A stretch of DNA of 5,686 bases from Bacteriovoracaceae bacterium (GCA_947442115.1 CANEVK010000185.1:1-5686), one strand, 5' to 3'; numbered from the stretch's first letter, positions 1 through 5,492 are shown. The notes: a model not told the origin generated them from the sequence alone. Numbers and translations are program-made.

Positions 1-828
1 ATTGCCTTCAGTGTGATTAAAAACTCTCCTGAGCAAGAAGTTGGGCCGACTTTAGATGAAAGAGATATAAGTGCCATTGAACAAGCACTCAAAGTTTTAA
101 AAGAAGAAAATGTCTGTAATATTGAATTTGTGAGAACATCTCCTGAAGAGAATACGCAACTCTTACTCGCGACCGATGGTTCAAGCCTCATTAAGTCAAC
201 TCACCTTAAACTAGAAGTCCAGACTGAGACCAAACCTGCATCGGTTAAATATATTGTAGAAGCCCCCACTAAAGAATGGCTTAAAGAGCGGCAAGAATAT
301 GTAAAACTCCAAGGAGTTGGTTTTACTCTTTGCCTTGTGGAGTGTCTTGAACAACTTCGACGTCATTCTCTAGAAGATTATTGGTATGTGATAGAAAGCT
401 GGAACTTGACTTCAGCTCAAAGAACCCTCCGTGGAAGTATTCTTGTAGGCGAGGTCAGGCTTGCGGCCAGGGAACTCTTCACCAGACGATACTCCAATAT
501 TTGGACATCTGAATTTATGACAGTCTCTTTTTGGGGACGCTTCCTTTGGAAATTCTTAATTCGTTTTGAAGAAAGATTCGAGCGTCGGGAGCATGGATAC
601 TTCTTCATTCTAAGTAAAAAAATGGGTTCGGCCAGAGTTGGCGAATATACTTTTGGAACCCTTCAAAGAATTAAAATCATCGCCTACAGACTCATCATTA
701 GTGGTCTTAAAACTCTCATTAAGCGCAATCGTTTCGAGATGAATTTACTTCCCCTATCAACTGATGATCTTATTCATCGAATGCTCCATGGTCTTCTTAG
801 AAGAGGTCATACTCAAGACACGAACTAA
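1..828 (+). CDS. Hypothetical protein, 5' end probably outside window
   Basis: I do not recognise this protein. The reading frame is open from base 1. The first possible start in the window is GTG at 13, giving 271 residues, but the 12 bases before it contain no Shine-Dalgarno sequence, so the gene probably begins upstream. Residues 1-80 (from that GTG) are acidic and polar. A cysteine-containing segment follows around 101-115 (C107, C111). From about 138 onward the chain is rich in Arg/Lys and aromatics, with an F/W-rich patch at 168-200 and a basic, helical-looking C-terminus. I see no signal peptide, no long uninterrupted membrane helix and no known catalytic motif. The aromatic and basic C-terminal half could suit membrane-surface or nucleic-acid contact, which is a guess. 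It ends in TAA, and no clear terminator follows. Coding status rests on its long open frame and codon use like its neighbours. Confidence 0.7.
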   Translation: MAFSVIKNSPEQEVGPTLDERDISAIEQALKVLKEENVCNIEFVRTSPEENTQLLLATDGSSLIKSTHLKLEVQTETKPASVKYIVEAPTKEWLKERQEYVKLQGVGFTLCLVECLEQLRRHSLEDYWYVIESWNLTSAQRTLRGSILVGEVRLAARELFTRRYSNIWTSEFMTVSFWGRFLWKFLIRFEERFERREHGYFFILSKKMGSARVGEYTFGTLQRIKIIAYRLIISGLKTLIKRNRFEMNLLPLSTDDLIHRMLHGLLRRGHTQDTN

Positions 829-901
829 GTTATTAATATTCCGTCATCTTATCCGTTCAAAATATGTAGTTTTTTCAGGTGCTTTTATCCGAATGGATGA
901 C

Positions 902-931
902 TTATCAAGACGAAATGACTAAAAGTATAAT
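902..931 (+). promoter_or_regulatory. Candidate sigma70-type promoter for the DUF1460 amidase gene
   Basis: A perfect TATAAT -10 box lies at 926-931. TTATCA at 902-907 (4 of 6 matches to TTGACA) lies 18 bp upstream of it. A start near 938 would leave a leader of about 26 nt before the ATG at 964. The rest of the 135-bp gap holds only a short ATCC/GGAT inverted repeat (887-898) and a T6 run at 870-875 without a GC-rich stem, so I see no terminator for the preceding gene. Confidence 0.5.
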
Positions 932-963
932 ATCAAATTTTATATCATTGCCTGGGATACACC

Positions 964-1857
964 ATGATACAGTCTCTTATTTTAACTTTTTTTATCGCTT
1001 TATCGTCCTTCGCATTACCATCTGACGAAGCTTACATTCTTCTTGAAAAAATTAAAAATGAATCTCAGACCAACCTCAGGATGGAAATAGTCTCAAGAAA
1101 CTTTCTAGATTTACCTTATGGCGATGGTGGCCCCCTAGGTGAAGGGCCTGCAGGGAGATATGATCAAGATCCCCTTTACCGTTTTGATACTTTTGACTGT
1201 ACAACTTTAGTTGAAACAGTGGTCAGCTTGGCCCTTTCTCGTGATGTTCCTGAATTTGAATTTGTCATGAATAAAATTCGCTATGAAAATGCGGATGTTG
1301 ATTATCTAAAAAGAAATCACTTCCCAAGTTTGCAATGGATACCTTTCAATATTCAAAATGGACTCTTAAAAGAAATTAATAATGACATCCTACCCATCGC
1401 AGAACAGAAGCAAGCAGAGGCCGTCATTAATCTCCCCGGCTGGTTGAAAAAAATCAAGCTGGAAGAAATTAAAGTACCTATGGCAAGCCATGAACAAAAA
1501 ATGGATCTGCTCGATGAATTAAGGTCTCAATCAGTAAACTATCGTCCAATAACGGCAAGATTAATGTATCTTCCAATTGAAACTCTATTGCAAAGGCCAG
1601 GCCTGCTCAAAAAAATTCCACATGGAAGTCTCATTAATTTTGTGAGACCTAATTGGGATTTAACTGAGAGTATTGGCACTCACATGAATGTGTCTCATCA
1701 AGGACTTATTTTTCAATTTCGTAATGGAACTTATTTAAGGCATGCCAGCAACTCTGGAACTAAAAAAGTCATGGATATCCCACTTCTTGATTATCTCAAG
1801 AAATTTGAAAATCACGCTACACTCAAGGGGATTCATCTGATGGAAGTGGTAGACTAA
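964..1857 (+). CDS. Secreted DUF1460 / NlpC-P60-fold N-acetylmuramoyl-L-alanine amidase-like protein
   Basis: Members of the DUF1460 family (PF07313) have an NlpC/P60-like papain fold, and characterised ones cleave N-acetylmuramoyl-L-alanine bonds in small peptidoglycan fragments. Seen here: an N-terminal hydrophobic stretch (residues 2-17) ending S-F-A, which looks like a signal peptide cleaved after A17 and implies a periplasmic or exported enzyme. The nucleophile motif is F-D-C-T-T-L-V-E with C79. A family-type R-N-H-F segment lies at 117-120, and the late V-S-H-Q-G block (244-248) gives a candidate catalytic H245. L-R-H-A-S at 258-262 is the conserved family tail. At 297 residues the length suits the family. 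The ATG is preceded by a weak GGGA (954-957) at 6 nt; no other in-frame ATG/GTG/TTG exists between here and an upstream stop at 928. Oddly, the signal peptide has no Lys or Arg before its hydrophobic core. The stop overlaps the convergent neighbour by 4 bp. Family assignment is firm; the exact substrate is inferred. Confidence 0.85.
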   Translation: MIQSLILTFFIALSSFALPSDEAYILLEKIKNESQTNLRMEIVSRNFLDLPYGDGGPLGEGPAGRYDQDPLYRFDTFDCTTLVETVVSLALSRDVPEFEFVMNKIRYENADVDYLKRNHFPSLQWIPFNIQNGLLKEINNDILPIAEQKQAEAVINLPGWLKKIKLEEIKVPMASHEQKMDLLDELRSQSVNYRPITARLMYLPIETLLQRPGLLKKIPHGSLINFVRPNWDLTESIGTHMNVSHQGLIFQFRNGTYLRHASNSGTKKVMDIPLLDYLKKFENHATLKGIHLMEVVD

Positions 1858-2465
1858 ACTTGATAAAGACCATTGGGATCGGCTCCCAAAAAGCAAGCCT
1901 CTTTAAGCTTTGAATTGACCGGAGAAAGTGCTTTTAATTTTTTCTGGTCAATAATTTCGTAGTGAATAAGATCATTAAAACTCACTCCCAAGTTCTCTAG
2001 ATCCTCATCTGTCGTACGCCAATTCCAGTGATTATATTTATTTAAATTGATCGGATCTGAGTAGCTGTAAAGGCTCAATTTCCCTTTTAAATTAAAATAG
2101 AAATCAAAATAACTCATCACAAGTTCACGAATATTTCTATAGAAGGGACGTCTGCCGCTTAAAAGAGTGGTGTTCGTTTTTGAAAGACTTCCCCAGCCTG
2201 TTGAGGTGGAGTAAACACAAATAACATGGTGATCATCGTCTTCGGCCACAAGGTCAACTAAAAGGGGTTTACGTCCCCAAAACTCGAGGGCAGCAGCGGC
2301 GAAAAGACCACCTTCAAGGCAATGTCCTTCACGAGTCATCATCACCCATCGAGGAGAAGAAGCATGGTTGGTGGGATTATAAGTTAATTCATCAACAAAT
2401 TGCTGAATATGATCAGGGGTTTTGAGACTTCTTAATAATCTTTTTTCATCCCTCGTCCAATCCAT
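1854..2465 (-). CDS. Transglutaminase-like (papain-fold) superfamily protein, function unknown
   Basis: This 203-residue protein resembles small bacterial transglutaminase-like proteins. The visible signature is R-E-G-H-C-L-E-G-G at 45-53, with candidate nucleophile C49 followed by an alanine-rich helix (54-60). D-D-D-H-H-V at 76-81 provides a candidate catalytic His (H79 or H80). Then come W-G-S-L-S-K-T-N (91-98), an R-R-P-F-Y-R-N-I stretch (105-112) and a conserved-looking S-Y-F-D-F-Y-F-N block (118-125). No signal peptide or membrane segment is seen, so it is probably cytoplasmic. The fold can support transglutaminase, peptidase or deamidase chemistry, and the sequence does not tell which. 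Its ATG directly follows the TAA of the upstream CDF transporter gene, with only a weak AAGTGG before it, so translation is probably coupled to that gene. Its TAG overlaps the TAA of the opposing amidase gene. The superfamily call is good; the activity is unknown. Confidence 0.75.
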   Translation of the reverse strand: MDWTRDEKRLLRSLKTPDHIQQFVDELTYNPTNHASSPRWVMMTREGHCLEGGLFAAAALEFWGRKPLLVDLVAEDDDHHVICVYSTSTGWGSLSKTNTTLLSGRRPFYRNIRELVMSYFDFYFNLKGKLSLYSYSDPINLNKYNHWNWRTTDEDLENLGVSFNDLIHYEIIDQKKLKALSPVNSKLKEACFLGADPNGLYQV

Positions 2466-3446
2466 TTAAACCACTTCGATAATTAGATGATGAATCATGA
2501 AATCCTGAGCAATCGCCCTGCGATAACTCGAAGAAGTCTGCTCGAGATTTTTTCTGATAATAAGCTCACACCCTATTTGACCTGGAGCTACTTTCCATAA
2601 ATGAATATCCAGGACCTTAGATCCATCCCCTTCAATTTTATGAATCAGTTTTTCTCTATCAATAGATCCATCATGGGCATCTAAAAGTTCCATTCCACTT
2701 TGAGCAATAAGACCAAGTGACCATTTGAAAACCACAAGTCCACCTAAGACTCCGACAAAGGGATCAAGCCAACTCCAGCCTTGCCACTGGCCAAGAATAA
2801 GTGCGACGATCGCAAAAACAGAGGTCAGTGCATCGGTTAAAATATGAATATAAGCGCTCTCATGATTATGATCATGGTCATGATGATGATGGTGGTGATG
2901 TCCATGGGACTGGCCTTGCTTTAAAGGAGCGAGACGATTTGATTTCTCATGGGGGTGATGTTCATGGTCACATTGATGAGAATGATGATGATCAATTTCA
3001 CTTTCATCTTTGTGCATAATAAAAGCACAAACGAGATTCACCACAAGTCCAATACTCGCAATCCAAATAGCTTCTTGATAATGAATCGCACGAGCTTCAT
3101 AAAAGCGACTCACGGATTCAACAATCATGGAGATGGCAATTAAGATCAGCATCAGAGCACTGGTGTAACCACCTAGGGACAATATTTTTCCCCCACCAAA
3201 TGTGAAAGACGATTTGAAACGCGGGTGACGGTATAAGTAATAAACCACCAGAGATAATCCCAAGGCCAACGTATGGGAGGCCATATGCCATCCATCAGCT
3301 AACAAGGCCATGGATCCAGACCAATAGCCCACGCTGACTTCAACAATCATAGTTAAGAGAGTAATGATAGTGACCCATTTGGTTTTTCTTTCATTGACCA
3401 GAAAAACACCAGTATCTCTTTTTTCAATGCTACAACTTTCCAACAT
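2466..3446 (-). CDS. Cation diffusion facilitator (CDF) metal exporter, DmeF-like
   Basis: This inner-membrane antiporter should export a divalent metal (Co, Ni, Zn or similar) in exchange for protons. Numbering is from the ATG at 3446 (326 aa). An in-frame GTG at 3452 would add two residues, but the GAGG at 3453-3456 lies 6 nt before the ATG and would touch the GTG, so I prefer ATG. Six membrane helices lie near 24-41, 45-70, 89-111, 126-144, 199-219 and 226-248. Helix 2 carries A-D-G-W-H-M-A-S-H (H54, H58) and helix 5 H-I-L-T-D (H201, D205), the expected transport-site positions. The loop between helices 4 and 5 (153-195) has 19 histidines, including seven in a row. The cytoplasmic C-terminal domain includes D-I-H-L-W-K-V-A-P-G (280-289). 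The A-D-G-W-H-M segment, F-T-F-G (82-85) and L-W-x-V-x-P-G resemble the DmeF branch (Co/Ni) more than CzcD/ZitB; this subfamily call is from memory. No metal-responsive regulator is adjacent. Confidence 0.9.
   Translation of the reverse strand: MLESCSIEKRDTGVFLVNERKTKWVTIITLLTMIVEVSVGYWSGSMALLADGWHMASHTLALGLSLVVYYLYRHPRFKSSFTFGGGKILSLGGYTSALMLILIAISMIVESVSRFYEARAIHYQEAIWIASIGLVVNLVCAFIMHKDESEIDHHHSHQCDHEHHPHEKSNRLAPLKQGQSHGHHHHHHHDHDHNHESAYIHILTDALTSVFAIVALILGQWQGWSWLDPFVGVLGGLVVFKWSLGLIAQSGMELLDAHDGSIDREKLIHKIEGDGSKVLDIHLWKVAPGQIGCELIIRKNLEQTSSSYRRAIAQDFMIHHLIIEVV
2862..2990 (-). repeat. Histidine-codon low-complexity tract inside the CDF gene
   Basis: This stretch encodes the His-rich loop between helices 4 and 5, 19 His in 43 residues interspersed with Asp, Glu, Gly and Ser. 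On the + strand it appears as runs of ATG/GTG/ATC-type trinucleotides, densest at 2877-2905. It is coding low complexity and probably prone to length change by slippage. The loop likely buffers or senses metal, as in other CDF proteins. Confidence 0.85.
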
Positions 3447-3452
3447 ATCCAC

Positions 3453-3456
3453 CCTC
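3453..3456 (-). promoter_or_regulatory. Shine-Dalgarno site deciding the CDF start
   Basis: GAGG on the minus strand lies 6 nt before the ATG at 3446. The alternative GTG at 3452 overlaps this purine run and has no usable spacing, so the ATG is the more likely start. Confidence 0.55.
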
Positions 3457-3465
3457 TTTCACCTC

Positions 3466-3474
3466 ATTTTATCA
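3466..3474 (-). promoter_or_regulatory. Candidate extended -10 promoter for the CDF/transglutaminase-like pair
   Basis: The minus strand reads TGATAAAAT, an extended -10 (TGn) next to TAAAAT, which matches TATAAT at 5 of 6 positions. No good -35 is present at 17-18 bp (TTTTCT is the nearest), which an extended -10 can tolerate. Initiation would fall near 3459, leaving a short leader of about 13 nt that still includes the Shine-Dalgarno site. Positional fit is the only support. Confidence 0.3.
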
Positions 3475-3559
3475 AAGACTTAGACAGAAGAAAATCCCGA
3501 TTCCCAAGAGAAATAATCAATCAACTGGCCCTGGGCGCATAAAAAGGCTAATCTAACCT

Positions 3560-4087
3560 ATGCTAGAAACCAATCGGCTTATATTGAGACCCATGAAATC
3601 TGAGGATTCCCTCAATCTCTTCCTGCTCAATCAAGACCCTGAAGTTCTTCAATGGACCGGCGACCAGGCTTCCCATAATCTGGCCGATGCCCAAAGAATT
3701 CTTACAGACCATGTCTATCCACAATTTCAATTATATAAGATGGGCAGATTTGCCGTCTTACTTAAAGACGGAACTTGGCTAGGTTGGTGTGGGCTCAAAT
3801 ATTTCCCTGAAACAAATGAAGTTGATTTAGGCTACCGTTTTATGAAAAAATATTGGGGACAGGGCTATGCCACTGAAGCTTGTGAAGCATGCCTAGAGTA
3901 CGGATTTGAGGTCTTGAAAATTAAAAAAATTATTGCTCGGGCCATGCCTCAAAATCTACCAAGTATTAAAGTTCTTCAGAAATTGAAGATGACATATTCA
4001 GGCCTAAAAAACGATTCTCATTACCCGGGTGGTTACGTTATCTACGAATTGAGTGCCGAGGATTATAGAAAATGCAAAAACTCCTAG
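3560..4087 (+). CDS. GNAT family N-acetyltransferase, RimJ/RimL type
   Basis: This 175-residue protein fits the Acetyltransf_3 group of GNAT enzymes, which move an acetyl group from acetyl-CoA to an amine on a protein or small molecule. It opens with the typical L-E-T-N-R-L-I-L-R-P (2-11). The acetyl-CoA pyrophosphate-binding motif is W-G-Q-G-Y-A-T-E-A (99-107). The later N-L-P-S-I-K-V-L-Q-K-L block (132-142) matches the family's N-x-x-S-x-x-V-L-x-K-L region. The length is normal and no part is missing. The substrate cannot be read from the sequence. The ATG has only a weak AAGG (3544-3547) 12 nt upstream, so initiation may be inefficient. No convincing -35/-10 pair is visible in the 113-bp divergent gap before it. 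Its last 16 bases overlap the start of the plsC-like gene, which suggests a shared transcript. Confidence 0.88.
   Translation: MLETNRLILRPMKSEDSLNLFLLNQDPEVLQWTGDQASHNLADAQRILTDHVYPQFQLYKMGRFAVLLKDGTWLGWCGLKYFPETNEVDLGYRFMKKYWGQGYATEACEACLEYGFEVLKIKKIIARAMPQNLPSIKVLQKLKMTYSGLKNDSHYPGGYVIYELSAEDYRKCKNS
4058..4062 (+). promoter_or_regulatory. Shine-Dalgarno site of the plsC-like gene, inside the GNAT gene
   Basis: GAGGA lies 9 nt before the ATG at 4072 and within the last codons of the acetyltransferase gene. It supports independent but possibly coupled initiation of the downstream gene. Confidence 0.6.
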
Positions 4088-4836
4088 CTTTTGGAATTTT
4101 AGCGTCAGTAAAAACCTTATCTCACCTCTTTTATAGAGGACAATTTAAATGGATTTCTGCGGCTCCAAAAAATCCATGGGTGGATGCAAAGTTGATTGTT
4201 TTTTTAAATCATACATCACTTTATGAACCGCTCTTTATTCAGCATCTCTCCTGGCCTTTCCTTTGGAAAATAGTAAGCAGAGTCAATGTTCCAGGTGCTG
4301 ATATCACCCTCAATAGACGTTTTGTAGGAAGATTCTGGAAACTCATGCTTCCCAATATTTCTTCTGTGACGAGAAAAAAAGATGAGTCATGGTCTCATTA
4401 TTTAAATTCAATAAGATCAGATTCAATTATTATGATTGCTCCCGAAGGTAGAATGAAAAGGCCAAATGGCCTTGATAAATATGGCAAACCTATGACTGTA
4501 AAAGGTGGGGTCGCCGATATTTTAGAAAAATTAGATGAGGGCGGGATGATCCTGTGTCTAAGTGGTGGTCTTCATCATGTTCAGGCCCCAGGTGAAATAG
4601 TCCCCTCTATCTTTAAATCAATTCATATGAATCTCGCTTACATCGATATTAAAGAATATAAGGCCCAATTTTCTGAACTTTCTCCCAGAGAAAGAAAGTT
4701 GAAAATCACTCAGGATCTACAACAGCAGCTCGAAACTAAATGTCCTGTAAATCTAAGGACATCGAATAAATTGAGTAGTTCTCAAAATGAGAAGGGGCAA
4801 AAACCTGTGACAGCCATGGGTGCTCATACTGAATGA
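4072..4836 (+). CDS. PlsC-type glycerolipid acyltransferase family protein
   Basis: PlsC-family enzymes (PF01553) transfer a fatty acyl chain to lysophosphatidate or a similar acceptor at the inner membrane during phospholipid synthesis. Seen here: a hydrophobic N-terminus (3-20), then N-H-T-S-L-Y-E (46-52), which is the acyltransferase block I with H47, but with Glu (E52) where HX4D is usual. Block III is A-P-E-G-R (123-127) in place of the usual F-P-E-G-T-R. A V-K-G-G segment (143-146) is followed by a glycine-rich stretch (157-166). At 254 residues the length is normal, but the last 33 residues (222-254) are polar, low in hydrophobics and lie entirely over the 3' end of the opposing methyltransferase gene, so they may be a non-functional extension. 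It overlaps the GNAT gene by 16 bp and has a good Shine-Dalgarno site. The acceptor could be lysophosphatidate or another lipid; the altered motifs argue for caution in calling it plsC itself. Confidence 0.82.
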   Translation: MQKLLAFGILASVKTLSHLFYRGQFKWISAAPKNPWVDAKLIVFLNHTSLYEPLFIQHLSWPFLWKIVSRVNVPGADITLNRRFVGRFWKLMLPNISSVTRKKDESWSHYLNSIRSDSIIMIAPEGRMKRPNGLDKYGKPMTVKGGVADILEKLDEGGMILCLSGGLHHVQAPGEIVPSIFKSIHMNLAYIDIKEYKAQFSELSPRERKLKITQDLQQQLETKCPVNLRTSNKLSSSQNEKGQKPVTAMGAHTE

Positions 4837-5449
4837 GACTCCTGACCCCTTTCCCTCGCGCTATCACTTTAAATTTTTTCTGATGAACTATTCCCTCGAG
4901 CTGCTTAAGGGTATTTCTGATTTCAGCTAAATTTCCATAATCATAAATAAAATAGTACTCCGCTATCGGAAGCATAAATTTTTCATCCGATAGATCTTGC
5001 TGAATTAATTTTGCATTTGAGCAATTAAACAAAGAATAAATGCGTGAACCTTCCTGAACTCTTTCCGGGACAAATTCTAGTCCTAAAAATCGAACATCAG
5101 GAAAGAGTAATGAAAGAACAAGACCTAATCTTCCATACCCTGCACCTAAATCGATGACATGTGATGAGTGCAATGGGCGGATGAAGTTACAAATTTCAAC
5201 CAATTCATGATAGGGAGTCTGTAAAGTTTGTAGATCCAGGCCAACCCAAGTTTGCTGACCGTCATGCAATGAATGTCCCCAAATTTTATGGTTTCCATCA
5301 GGTAATATGACTTTGGCTTTTCTTAATAATTCATTTTCAATCTGCTCAACTTCAAAACCAAAGAATTTATCTAAGAGGCGTGAGTGCTCTTGGACAGAAA
5401 TACCTAAAGAAGGATTCCAGGCCAAAATGTCTGCAGAAAAATGAGTCAT
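4736..5449 (-). CDS. Class I SAM-dependent methyltransferase, substrate unknown
   Basis: This 237-residue protein has a Rossmann-type methyltransferase core in its second half. Motif I is V-I-D-L-G-A-G-Y-G-R-L-G (98-109), binding S-adenosylmethionine. Motif II is L-G-L-E-F-V (122-127) with acidic E125 for the ribose hydroxyls. A Q-Q-D-L-S motif III region lies at 150-154 and a Y-F-I-Y-D-Y-G-N motif IV at 166-173. The first 95 residues form a separate domain containing W-G-H-S (57-60) and T-P-Y-H-E (78-82), which I cannot tie to a substrate. No signal peptide or membrane helix is seen. The ATG at 5449 lacks a strong Shine-Dalgarno site (only CAGAA upstream). The C-terminal 32 residues overlap the plsC-like gene by 101 bp on the opposite strand. 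They look like normal folded sequence with mixed aromatic and hydrophobic residues, so this gene is the more credible owner of the shared DNA. Confidence 0.8.
   Translation of the reverse strand: MTHFSADILAWNPSLGISVQEHSRLLDKFFGFEVEQIENELLRKAKVILPDGNHKIWGHSLHDGQQTWVGLDLQTLQTPYHELVEICNFIRPLHSSHVIDLGAGYGRLGLVLSLLFPDVRFLGLEFVPERVQEGSRIYSLFNCSNAKLIQQDLSDEKFMLPIAEYYFIYDYGNLAEIRNTLKQLEGIVHQKKFKVIARGKGVRSLIQYEHPWLSQVFAPSHFENYSIYSMSLDLQDI
4740..4762 (-). terminator. Candidate weak hairpin at the end of the methyltransferase gene
   Basis: A perfect 7-bp inverted repeat (ATGTCCT and AGGACAT) with a 9-nt loop spans the final sense codons. On the minus strand it is followed by TTTAGTTT, a broken T tract that includes the TAG stop. 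It is AT-rich and weak for an intrinsic terminator, and it sits inside plsC-like coding sequence on the other strand. On the + strand no T tract follows. Confidence 0.25.
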
Positions 5450-5468
5450 TTATTCTGGGTACCAAAGA

Positions 5469-5474
5469 ATTTTA
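5469..5474 (-). promoter_or_regulatory. Candidate -10 element for the methyltransferase gene
   Basis: TAAAAT on the minus strand (5 of 6 matches to TATAAT), within GATAAAAT, lies 19 bp upstream of the ATG at 5449. No good -35 is seen. The same octamer occurs in the CDF upstream region. Support is positional only. Confidence 0.22.
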
Positions 5475-5492
5475 TCTTAAGCTATGATTATT

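Noticed and set aside
417..608. Short minus-strand open frame of 63 codons, rich in Arg and Ser
   Set aside because: It lies wholly inside the hypothetical gene on the + strand and has no ribosome site or recognisable motif.
829..963. Intrinsic terminator for the left-edge gene
   Set aside because: The only T run (870-875) has no stem before it, and the short ATCC/GGAT repeat at 887-898 has no T tract after it.
2860..2990. Trinucleotide runs that at first look like a tandem repeat or array
   Set aside because: The units are irregular and are fully explained by His/Asp codons; there are no spacers or conserved repeats as in CRISPR.
2801..3143. Two + strand open frames rich in Asp, His and Met opposite the CDF gene (2801-3019 and 2949-3143)
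   Set aside because: They are antisense readings of the histidine-codon tract; they lack ribosome sites and known domains, and the opposite strand encodes a clear transporter.
3560..4836. GNAT plus PlsC as an ornithine-lipid OlsB/OlsA pair
   Set aside because: The GNAT protein has RimJ/RimL (Acetyltransf_3) features and standard acetyl-CoA motif, not those of the OlsB N-acyltransferase family.
5483..5488. TATGAT as a -10 box for phenylalanine hydroxylase
   Set aside because: Transcription would start inside the Shine-Dalgarno site, and no -35 lies at a suitable distance.
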